Source: JABDGM01 sp046349975
GTDB taxonomy: Bacteria > Planctomycetota > Planctomycetia > Pirellulales > Lacipirellulaceae
Direction of reading: 5' to 3'
Length of the DNA stretch: 64,000 nt
Assembly: GCA_046349975.1 (NCBI GenBank)
Contig: JAXMBH010000012.1
Location: 113,246-177,245 of the forward strand
A program made the position numbers and the translations under genes. Positions 45,021-51,520 of the stretch are shown one piece after another. How positions within the stretch are numbered: the first letter of the stretch is position 1; every line of letters starts with the position of its first letter. The notes below the pieces were generated by a model. That model saw only the letters and a list, made by a program, of their open reading frames with translations. It did not search any database and was not told where the DNA came from.

Positions 45021-46724
45021 CTACGTTGATTTTATCTTGCCGCGCCGGTTTATTGCGGCAGGTTTTTTGCTGCCAGCAGCTTTGATTTCGCCGCCGGAGT
45101 TGTTGCGTGCGGGGCCGGTCCATTCGTCGACGTCGGCCCGTTTGGCCCAGGCTTCCCATTTGGTGATGAGATCCTTGGCGACTGCGGGCTCATCGTTGAC
45201 GAGATTGTGGCGTTCGGTGCGGTCGCCTTCCATGTCGTACAGTTCCCACGGGCCTTTGTACTTCATGACGAGCTTCCACTTGCCGTCGCGGATCGCGCGG
45301 TTACCCTCGTGGGCGAAGTAGATCGGCGATTCGCGGTCGATCGGTTTGCCGTCGAACGCGGGGACGAGGCTCGTGCCTTCCTCGGGCTGGATTTTATTGC
45401 CGTGGTATTCGGTCGGATACTTGGCGCCGGTGAGCTCGCAGACGGTCGGCATGATGTCGACGAGGTGGCCGGGTTGTGGTTCGAGTTTGCCGTTGCGATC
45501 GGCGTTGATGCCGGCTGGCCAGTGGACGATGAGCGGCGTCGAGATACCACCTTCGTGCGTGAAGTGTTTGTAGCGCCAGAATGGCGTGTTCGAGAGCGTG
45601 GCCCAGCATTGGCCGAGGAACACAGTTGATTTCGGACCGCCGGGCTCATCGCCTTCGAGCCGGCCGCGGGGTCCGCTTTCGGCGTTGCCGCCGTTGTCGG
45701 CCATGATGAAGATCACCGTGTTCTCAAGGATGCCACGCTGTTTGAGGCCGGCGACCAGCGTACCGACGCTCTTATCGAGCCGGTCGATCATCGCGGCGTA
45801 AATGGCCATGATGTTGTCGAAGCGATCTTTGTCGGCGTCGCTGAGCGTATTCCACTCCGGCACATCGGGCGGCAGTTCGGTCAGCGGCCATTTTGCTTCG
45901 ACGAGGCCCATGTCGATTTGCCGCTTATGCCGCGCTTCGCGAAGCGTTTGCCAATCGACTTTGTACTTGCCGCGGTAACGAGCGACATCTTCAGCGGGCA
46001 CTTGCAGCGGGAAGTGGACGCTGCTGTGCGGCAGGTACCAGAAAAACGGCTTCTTCTCGGCGATGGATTCGTCGATGAACTTGAGGCCGTACTCGGTGAG
46101 CAGGTCGGGGCCGTACCAGTCTTTGCCGAACTTGGGGTCGTCGAGGTCGTAGCGCTCGCCATTGAAGAGGATGCCTTCGTTGCGGCGCTGTTGCTGGTTC
46201 GGAAAATAGAACTCGCCGATCGGAGCGCACAAGCTCCGCGTGAAGCCGCGCTTGGCAGGCGGTGTGCCGTGCATGTGACCCATGTGCCACTTGCCGGTCA
46301 TGAACGTGAAGTAGCCGGCGTCATCGAGAACTTCGGCCATGGTGACACAGTCGTCGCGGAGCCGGCCTTGGGTGCCTTTGGAGCCGGGGATAACCATGTT
46401 GTCGAGGAAGCCGAGGCCGGCTTCGTGTGGGTACAAGCCGGTGAGTAAGGCGGCGCGCGACGGGCTGCAGCGGGCCGTGTTGTAGAACTGCTGGAAGCGC
46501 ACACCCTCGCTAGCGAGCTTATCGATGTTCGGCGTGGGCACCTCGCCACCGTAGCAGCCAAGGTCGGAGAAGCCCATGTCGTCGATGAGCAGGACGATGA
46601 CATTGGGGCGCTCAGCGGGCTTTTCGGTGGCGGCGTGGGCACACCCGAGTGTGATGAAGGTGCGAAAAAGCAGTGCGGCGGCGCACAGGAGCGCCGGCTT
46701 GATGGAGAGGTAGGGAAGTTTCAT
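45021..46724 (-). CDS. Arylsulfatase (formylglycine sulfatase), secreted
   Basis: 567 residues with an N-terminal signal-like segment (to about residue 33). Metal ligands are in RPNVIVLLIDDMGFSDLG (D48, D49). The formylglycine motif is CSPSRAALLTG with Cys86. GKWHMGH and the later IFIMADNGGNAES segment complete the type I sulfatase active site. Family members desulfate polysaccharides or small sulfate esters. Planctomycetes carry many. No anaerobic maturase or FGE gene is in the window. It is bracketed by two CGCAGATG repeat elements. Confidence 0.95.
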   Translation of the reverse strand: MKLPYLSIKPALLCAAALLFRTFITLGCAHAATEKPAERPNVIVLLIDDMGFSDLGCYGGEVPTPNIDKLASEGVRFQQFYNTARCSPSRAALLTGLYPHEAGLGFLDNMVIPGSKGTQGRLRDDCVTMAEVLDDAGYFTFMTGKWHMGHMHGTPPAKRGFTRSLCAPIGEFYFPNQQQRRNEGILFNGERYDLDDPKFGKDWYGPDLLTEYGLKFIDESIAEKKPFFWYLPHSSVHFPLQVPAEDVARYRGKYKVDWQTLREARHKRQIDMGLVEAKWPLTELPPDVPEWNTLSDADKDRFDNIMAIYAAMIDRLDKSVGTLVAGLKQRGILENTVIFIMADNGGNAESGPRGRLEGDEPGGPKSTVFLGQCWATLSNTPFWRYKHFTHEGGISTPLIVHWPAGINADRNGKLEPQPGHLVDIMPTVCELTGAKYPTEYHGNKIQPEEGTSLVPAFDGKPIDRESPIYFAHEGNRAIRDGKWKLVMKYKGPWELYDMEGDRTERHNLVNDEPAVAKDLITKWEAWAKRADVDEWTGPARNNSGGEIKAAGSKKPAAINRRGKIKST

Positions 46725-46746
46725 TTGTCTTCCTGTGTTCTGAGGA

Positions 46747-46880
46747 ATTTAGTCCGCAGATGATTCAGATATGCGCAGATGAATTAACGACATTTCCCCG
46801 ATCGCTCGAAAGGCCGTAGACATCTGACGAGGGATCAAGGTCTTATCTGCGTACATCTGCGTCATCTGTGGACTCATTCG
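46747..46880. repeat. Iterated-arm inverted repeat, CGCAGATG word family
   Basis: The left arm (46750-46782) is TTTAGTCCGCAGATGATTCA then GATATGCGCAGATG. The right arm (46842-46874) is TTATCTGCGTACATCTGCG then TCATCTGTGGAC. Just outside, CTCATTCGTTTTAAATACGA repeats the flank of the 44814 copy, so both copies share more than the arms. Confidence 0.9.
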
Positions 46881-47004
46881 TTTTAAATACGACTGGCTGA
46901 GTCTGCAAACGCGATGTTAGGTGGGTAGTGAGGTTGCCGAGCTTTCGGAATGACTCAAGAATAACTTCGGCTTTTCCGGCAATGCAACACCACGATTTGG
47001 TAAT

Positions 47005-47106
47005 TACACCGCAGGTGTTCAACTTCGAAGCCCAGAGTCGCCGCCAGCGGCGCACTCTGGGTTACCATATCGCCGTTCCAATCTTTTGCGCAGAAAGCGT
47101 TAGACT
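47005..47106 (+). repeat. REP-like element copy 5 (forward)
   Basis: ACACCGCAGGTGT (palindrome with CACC/GGTG in place of CGCC/GGCG), then GAAGCCCAGAGTCGCCGC..CAGCGGCGCACTCTGGG and a degraded GCGCAGAAAGCGTTA end. Copy 6 follows inverted after about 12 bases. Confidence 0.85.
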
Positions 47107-47117
47107 TCCAATGCGCC

Positions 47118-47216
47118 AAAGCGTTTGCCGCCTTCGGCGTAAACGATGCAATATAACACGAGTTGCCCAGCGTGCGCGGCCGCGCCGCGATGCTTCGGAG
47201 TGCAACGCCTTCGGCG
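47118..47216 (-). repeat. REP-like element copy 6 (reverse)
   Basis: GCGTTTGCCGCCTTCGGCGTAAAC, then GCCCAGCGTGCGCGGCC..GCCGCGATGCTTCGGAGT, then AACGCCTTCGGCG. The long stem is worn (CCCAGCGT no longer pairs fully). Confidence 0.78.
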
Positions 47217-47429
47217 AAGAATTAAGCAAGTTGTTTTGAGTCGCGGTCGGACGCCTTCCGCAGCCAGGTCGGAGCGGGCATTTCACGTGTCACCCTAACA
47301 GAAGGCGCGGCCATTTCCAACAAAAATCTTTGCGAGAGAAGTGCGCGGCTAAATATTGGCGATTGACACCCGAGTTGTGTAGGGCGAGGTCTGAAGGGTA
47401 CAGTAGAACCCGGTGAACAGAATTCATTT

Positions 47430-47498
47430 TTAAACAGAAGAACACAGAGGAAACAGAGGCAGCAAATCGTCTCTGTCGCTCTGATATCCTCTGTTCGA
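47430..47498. repeat. Iterated-arm inverted repeat, ACAGAGG word family
   Basis: The left arm (47432-47460) is AAACAGAAGAACACAGAGG then AAACAGAGG. The right arm (47470-47496) is TCTCTGTCGCTCTGATATCC then TCTGTTCG. Spacer about 10 bases. It ends directly before the small membrane protein gene. Confidence 0.82.
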
Positions 47499-47504
47499 CG
47501 GGGC

Positions 47505-47783
47505 ATGCCGCAGTTTTCTGTCAGAGATCTGTTGTGGGCGACGCTGCTTGTTGCAGTTGGAACATGCTTGTTGGTGCCGCTATTTCGCGTCGTACCTCAA
47601 GATAGTCTTCTGCGCTTGACTGGATTGCCAGGAGGTATCTTTCTGTTGGTCAGCGGTTTCGGAGCCATCTTTGCCGGTCTATTCACGCCGTTTCATAGAA
47701 CGAAGATGGGGTTCAAGATCGGGGCCGCTCTAGCGGTCGTGTTAATCGCAATCGTATTCGCGATGGTGCCCCGCGTTCACTAA
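47505..47783 (+). CDS. Small two-to-three-helix membrane protein of the planctomycete 'RDLLW' type
   Basis: 92 residues. It opens MPQFSVRDLLWATLLVAVG, the N-terminal motif (F-x-I/V-R-D-L-L-W-x-T) seen in many short planctomycete membrane proteins, and has three hydrophobic segments (about 9-28, 40-60, 68-88). Function is unknown for the whole group. It stands alone, reading towards the convergent sucD gene. Confidence 0.8.
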   Translation: MPQFSVRDLLWATLLVAVGTCLLVPLFRVVPQDSLLRLTGLPGGIFLLVSGFGAIFAGLFTPFHRTKMGFKIGAALAVVLIAIVFAMVPRVH

Positions 47784-47841
47784 TGTGTGACCGATTGTGG
47801 CGGTGACGATTGTGTTGCGGCTGCCAGGTTGGTGCTCGAGC

Positions 47842-48792
47842 TTACTTGCGTTTCATAGCGCGCTGGAGGGCTGCGCCCATGTCGGCTGGGCCTTGGGCGA
47901 CTTCGATGCCGGCGGCGTTGAAGGCGGCGATTTTTTCGGCGGCCGTGCCTTTGCCGCCGGAGATGATCGCGCCGGCGTGGCCCATGCGTTTGCCCGGCGG
48001 GGCGGTTTGGCCGGCGATGAATGCGGCCATCGGCTTGGTGACGTGCTCGCGCGCGAACGCGGCGGCTTCCTCTTCGGCCGTGCCGCCGATTTCGCCCATC
48101 ATGAGAATCGCTTCGGTTTCCGGATCGGCTTCATAGAGTTTCAAGAGGTCGATGAACGAGGTGCCGACGATCGGGTCGCCGCCGAGGCCGACGCAAGTGC
48201 TTTGGCCGAGGCCGAGGTTTGAGAGTTGCCACACGGCTTCGTACGTGAGCGTGCCGCTGCGGCTCATGACGCCGACCGGCCCCTTTTTGTGAATGTAACC
48301 GGGCATGATGCCGATCTTGCACTCTTCGGGCGTGATGACGCCGGGGCAATTGGGGCCAACTAAATGCAGAGTCGGTGACGGGGAGAGGGGGAGAGGGGAA
48401 GAGTTCGGCGACGCGCTCTCTCCTTGTCTCCTTGTCTCCTTGTCTCCCACTCTTTTCAGGCGGTTGTAAACTCGCACCATATCGAGGACAGGCACACCCT
48501 CGGTGATTGCGACGACCACACTACAGCCGGCGTCGATGGCTTCGAGGATGGCGTCGGCGGTGAAGGCGGCGGGGACGAAGATCATGGCGGCGTTCGCGCC
48601 TTCTTTTTCCACGGCTTCGAACACCGTGTCGAAGATGGGGACGCCGAGCGTCGTTTGGCCGCCCTTGCCAGGCGTGCAGCCGGCAACCAGCTTCGTGCCG
48701 TACTCGATGCAGTTCTTGGAATGAAACTCGCCCGCTTTGCCGGTGATGCCTTGGCAGACGACGCGGGTGTTTTTGTTGATCAGGATGCTCAT
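47842..48792 (-). CDS. sucD: Succinyl-CoA synthetase alpha subunit with in-frame repeat insertion
   Basis: 316 residues; the family is about 289-295. The N-terminal CoA-binding Rossmann domain, the GPNCPGVITPEECKIGIMPG segment and the active phosphohistidine in GKRMGHAGAIISGG are all present, so activity is likely. Residues about 117-141 (GDKETRRQGESASPN then SSPLPLSPSPT) are not in other SucD proteins. They are encoded exactly by an iterated-arm repeat (48372-48452) and keep the frame. With SucC it makes succinyl-CoA to succinate plus ATP/GTP in the TCA cycle. Confidence 0.95.
   Translation of the reverse strand: MSILINKNTRVVCQGITGKAGEFHSKNCIEYGTKLVAGCTPGKGGQTTLGVPIFDTVFEAVEKEGANAAMIFVPAAFTADAILEAIDAGCSVVVAITEGVPVLDMVRVYNRLKRVGDKETRRQGESASPNSSPLPLSPSPTLHLVGPNCPGVITPEECKIGIMPGYIHKKGPVGVMSRSGTLTYEAVWQLSNLGLGQSTCVGLGGDPIVGTSFIDLLKLYEADPETEAILMMGEIGGTAEEEAAAFAREHVTKPMAAFIAGQTAPPGKRMGHAGAIISGGKGTAAEKIAAFNAAGIEVAQGPADMGAALQRAMKRK
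48370..48456. repeat. Iterated-arm repeat inside sucD (GGAGACAA word)
   Basis: On the coding strand: GGGAGACAAGGAGACAAGG, continuing AGACAAGGAGAG, then, after a short spacer, CTCTTCCCCTCTCCCCCTC then TCCCCGTC. The purine-rich arm has four copies of an 8-base word; the pyrimidine-rich arm is a looser complement. Its length is a multiple of three, so sucD stays open. Confidence 0.85.
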
Positions 48793-48809
48793 GATTTAGT
48801 CCAGAAAAC

Positions 48810-48896
48810 CTTTACCACGGAGGCACGGAGGACACGGAGGACACGGAAAAGAAGAAGCTTTAACTCTGTGAACTCTGTTTCTCCGTGGTGAATAAT
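48810..48896. repeat. Iterated-arm inverted repeat, CACGGAGG word family
   Basis: The left arm (48812-48847) is TTTACCACGGAGGCACGG then AGGACACGGAGGACACGG. The right arm (48866-48894) is CTCTGTGAACTCTG then TTTCTCCGTGGTGAATAA. It lies between the B-box protein gene and sucD. Confidence 0.88.
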
Positions 48897-48922
48897 CCTA
48901 TTTGTCTTTACGTAGATATTGA

Positions 48923-49348
48923 TCAGGCCGATGTTGCCACCTCAGGTGTGTTGCTTGCGGCGAGGGCTTTGTACTTTCTAGCGGCGCGGCTGAGGCCGAT
49001 GCTGCGTATGCCGAGCATGACGCCGAGGCCGAGGAGGATAGTGCCGGGGAAGATTGCGTCGGTGTAAATCAGGATGGCGCCGAAGATCAAAAAGATCAGG
49101 CCGAAGAACGCAGCCGAGGCGAAGGACTGGTGATAGGATTTCGCAGTCGTGCCGTAAACGACGGAGCGTTCGTCGGCGGCGCGTTCATTTTTCAGCATGA
49201 GCTGGCGGACGCGGGCAACTTCGGCCTGGCACGTGCCGCGGCAACTGAGCTTCCCTTCAACGACGGTCGTACACTCTTTGCACAGACCGCGACCGCAGTT
49301 GGTGCAGGTGCCGACGGCGGGCTTCGAAGGGTGCTCAAAACAATTCAT
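48923..49348 (-). CDS. B-box-type zinc-binding membrane protein
   Basis: 141 residues. The N-terminal zinc module MNCFEHPSKPAVGTCTNCG continues as RGLCKECTTVVEGKLSCRG, giving a Cys/His set typical of bacterial B-box-like domains, followed by a short helix and two adjacent membrane helices (about 78-118). Such proteins are frequent in planctomycetes and Deltaproteobacteria, with unknown role. It sits between sucC and sucD on the same strand and is either part of that operon or was moved in. Confidence 0.82.
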   Translation of the reverse strand: MNCFEHPSKPAVGTCTNCGRGLCKECTTVVEGKLSCRGTCQAEVARVRQLMLKNERAADERSVVYGTTAKSYHQSFASAAFFGLIFLIFGAILIYTDAIFPGTILLGLGVMLGIRSIGLSRAARKYKALAASNTPEVATSA

Positions 49349-49355
49349 GGGAGGG

Positions 49356-49440
49356 CGTTAGTCGTTAGGCGTTAGGCGTTAGTCGTTAGTCGTTAGTCGT
49401 TAGTCGTTGGGCGTTAGTTGTTAGTTGTTAGTTTTAGGGG
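49356..49440. repeat. Heptamer array GTCGTTA, left arm around the IVP-like gene
   Basis: About 11 head-to-tail copies of a 7-base word (GTCGTTA, with GGCGTTA and GTTGTTA variants) over 80 bases. Inverted copies lie at 49851-49880 on the far side of the gene, so the two arrays form inverted arms. The left array begins about 7 bases from the start codon of the B-box gene. Confidence 0.93.
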
Positions 49441-49460
49441 ACAGGTACGATTGCATTTGA

Positions 49461-49838
49461 CTAACGCGGTTTGCGGTCGGCTATTTCGCTGTCTAAGTAG
49501 TTTGTTAGACCGCATAGCATTCGCTTGATTTCATTGATGCCTGTGTTCAACGAATCGTATGTCGGGCGATCGACGAGACCAAGGTCGCGGGCGAGTATCA
49601 GGTGATATTCAACTTCGCATGCCGAACCGGAGGCCATTTGCACGAAGCGTTTGTAGTCGGCGTCGGTTTCGCGTCCGCAGCCCTCAGCCAAGTTGGCGCC
49701 GATGGATGCCGCGGCTCGCTGCAATTGCGACGTGAGGCCATAACGTTCGTTGGCAGGAAAACAGATCGTTAGTCGATAAATTGACAAAGTCAACTCATGC
49801 GCCTTCTTCCACACGTCAAGCTTCTGAAAGTTCCGCAT
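49461..49838 (-). CDS. Four-helix-bundle protein of the S23/IVP family
   Basis: 125 residues. FQKLDVWKKAHELTLSIYRLT, then SQLQRAAASIGANLAEGCGR, then FVQMASGSACEVEYHLILARDLGLV is the consensus of the family first met as proteins encoded in 23S rRNA intervening sequences and structurally related to the Avd protein of diversity-generating retroelements. It is not inside an rRNA gene and no reverse transcriptase is near. Heptamer arrays flank it at 13 and 20 bases; the last unit of the upstream array (GTGGGG) serves as ribosome site. Function unknown; it probably forms a pentameric nucleic-acid-binding barrel. Confidence 0.93.
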   Translation of the reverse strand: MRNFQKLDVWKKAHELTLSIYRLTICFPANERYGLTSQLQRAAASIGANLAEGCGRETDADYKRFVQMASGSACEVEYHLILARDLGLVDRPTYDSLNTGINEIKRMLCGLTNYLDSEIADRKPR

Positions 49839-49850
49839 ACGTCGCCATCC

Positions 49851-49882
49851 CCACTAACGACTAACGACCAACGACTAAAGCC
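49851..49882. repeat. Heptamer array, right arm around the IVP-like gene
   Basis: CACTAACGACTAACGACC then AACGACTAAAG: about four units, the inverse of the GTCGTTA array at 49356-49440. Its inner end turns into the ribosome-binding site of the IVP-like gene (minus strand), and its outer end touches the 3' end of sucC. Confidence 0.92.
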
Positions 49883-51067
49883 TTACCCCGCCGCTTTGAC
49901 GACTTTATTCGCGGCGTCGGTAAGGTCGGTGGCGGCAATGATATTCACGCCGCTCTCCTTGAGGATCTTGCGGCCTTGTTCGACTTCCGTGCCTTCCAGG
50001 CGAACGACCAAGGGCACGCTGAAGCCGACTTGTTTGTAGGCTTCGACGATGGCGCTCGCGATCGTGGTGCAGCGCATGATGCCGCCGAAAATGTTCACGA
50101 GCACGGCCTTCACGTTCTTATCGGAGAGCAGGATGCGGAAAGCTTCGGTAACTTGTTCGGTGTTCGCACCGCCGCCGACATCGAGGAAGTTGGCCGGCTC
50201 GCCGCCGTGGAGTTTGATGAGGTCCATCGTGGCCATCGCGAGGCCGGCGCCGTTGACGAGGCAGCCGATGTTGCCGTCGAGTTGGACGTAGCTGAGGCCC
50301 GCCTTGCCGGCGCGGAGTTCGTTGGGGTCTTCTTCCGAAATATCTCGCAGCTCTTCGAGTTGCGGATGGCGAAACAAGGCGTTGTCGTCGAAGCTGATCT
50401 TCGCGTCGAGGGCGAGCAGGTCGCCCGTCTTCGTGACGACAAGCGGATTGATTTCCACGAGGCTGCAATCGAGCGAGACAAACAGCCGGCAGAGCGCCTT
50501 CATAAACTTCTCGGCCGAGCGAACGCTCGGACCGGCGAGGTCGAGCTTTTTGGCGAGCTTGCGGACCTGGTACGACTGCAGGCCGGCGTCGGGGCAGAAC
50601 GATTCTTTGAAAATCAGCTCGGGCGTTTTGGCGGCGACGTCTTCGATGTTCATGCCGCCGGCGCTCGAAGCCATTAACACCGGCAGGCCCGCGGCACGGT
50701 CGATGACGATGCCGAGGTACAACTCGCGGGCGATGTCGCAGCCGGCTTCGACGAGAACGCGGCGGACGGTTTGGCCGGCGGGGCCGGTTTGGATGGTGAC
50801 GAGTTTGTGGTCGAGCAAGGCCCCGGCCACGGAAGTCGCCTCGGCGTCGCTGCGTACTAGCTGGACGCCGTGCTGTTTGGAGTTGTCTTTGATGGTGCCT
50901 TTGCCGCGGCCGCCAGCGTGGATTTGCGCCTTTACCACGGCGAGCGGACCGCCCAGTTTCTTGAACGCAGCGGCGGCTTCGGCGGCGGTCGTCGCCATAA
51001 TGCCCTCAGGCACCGCAACGCCCGCCTCGCGGAGGAGCTGTTTGGCTTGGTATTCGTGAATTTTCAT
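49883..51067 (-). CDS. sucC: Succinyl-CoA synthetase beta subunit
   Basis: 394 residues, normal for SucC (about 388). The ATP-grasp domain opens MKIHEYQAKQLLREAGVAVPEG and has VVKAQIHAGGRGKG and SLVEINPLVVTKTGDLLALDAKISFDDNAL. The C-terminal ligase domain has GAGLAMATMDLIKLHGGEPANFLDVGGGA. It forms the alpha/beta enzyme with SucD. The usual sucCD adjacency is broken here by the IVP-like element and the B-box gene, about 1.1 kb in all. Confidence 0.96.
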   Translation of the reverse strand: MKIHEYQAKQLLREAGVAVPEGIMATTAAEAAAAFKKLGGPLAVVKAQIHAGGRGKGTIKDNSKQHGVQLVRSDAEATSVAGALLDHKLVTIQTGPAGQTVRRVLVEAGCDIARELYLGIVIDRAAGLPVLMASSAGGMNIEDVAAKTPELIFKESFCPDAGLQSYQVRKLAKKLDLAGPSVRSAEKFMKALCRLFVSLDCSLVEINPLVVTKTGDLLALDAKISFDDNALFRHPQLEELRDISEEDPNELRAGKAGLSYVQLDGNIGCLVNGAGLAMATMDLIKLHGGEPANFLDVGGGANTEQVTEAFRILLSDKNVKAVLVNIFGGIMRCTTIASAIVEAYKQVGFSVPLVVRLEGTEVEQGRKILKESGVNIIAATDLTDAANKVVKAAG

Positions 51068-51114
51068 CCGGCTACTCCCAGTTTCGCAGCGGCGGTAGAC
51101 TCAGGTTAGAGTGG

Positions 51115-51302
51115 AGAAAGATCTCGCAGAGGTGCGGAGGACGCAGACGAATTGGCGGAATGCTTAACCGCTAATTGGCGCTGATGTCGGCTAATCGACA
51201 CTACTAAAGAACTTATTAGCGTCCTATTGCCGAATATCAGCGGTCTGAATTGGAATTGCGAGATCCTCTCCGCGATCTCAGCGCCTCTGCGAGATACATC
51301 CC
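51115..51302. repeat. Nested iterated-arm inverted repeats (CGCAGAGG outside, CGCTAATT inside)
   Basis: The outer arms are 51120-51152 (ATCTCGCAGAGGTGCGGAGG then ACGCAGACG) and 51270-51298 (GATCTCAGCGCCTCTGCGAG). The inner arms are 51164-51197 (AACCGCTAATTGGCGCTGAT then GTCGGCTAAT) and 51214-51245 (ATTAGCGTCCTATTGCCG then AATATCAGCGG). The inner module matches the inner module at 6772-6905, although the outer words there differ. Confidence 0.88.
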
Positions 51303-51520
51303 TTTCCCCGGCAAGTGGGTGAATTGTAGGTAAAACGGTCGAGTATAGCGCCCGGCGTTGCAGACGGTCAACTGGCGATGTGATTCTGCGAGCTAAGGAA
51401 ACGGCAGTGGGAAATTCGTGTGCCGAAAGATTTCAGGCTTGGAGCCCGCAGCGCGAGCAAGGGGGTTGGGCATTGCAGCCGCGTCACTTGCTTGCGCTGC
51501 GTGCTCCGATCAGGAATGTG

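Larger units (their letters stand above)
46881..47504. other. Repeat-filled intergenic region
   Basis: About 620 bases with no gene I can support between the arylsulfatase (minus) and the small membrane protein (plus). It holds REP-like copies 5 and 6 (47005-47216) and the ACAGAGG iterated-arm element (47432-47497), each listed on its own. Confidence 0.6.

Noticed and set aside
44814..46880. Composite transposon carrying the arylsulfatase
   Set aside because: No transposase is present and the flanking elements are in direct orientation and very short; only the shared flank is noted as a finding.
47842..48792. Frameshift or assembly error in sucD to explain the extra loop
   Set aside because: Both sides of the loop are in the same frame and the loop equals a complete repeat element, so insertion explains it better.
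49356..49440. Heptamer array as a CRISPR array
   Set aside because: The units are 7 bases and directly adjacent with no spacers; no cas gene is in the window.
49461..49838. Diversity-generating retroelement, because the protein resembles Avd
   Set aside because: No reverse transcriptase, no template/variable repeat pair and no C-type lectin target are seen nearby.
49461..49838. rRNA intervening sequence carrying the S23-type gene
   Set aside because: The neighbours are sucC and a B-box protein gene; no rRNA sequence is recognisable in the window.
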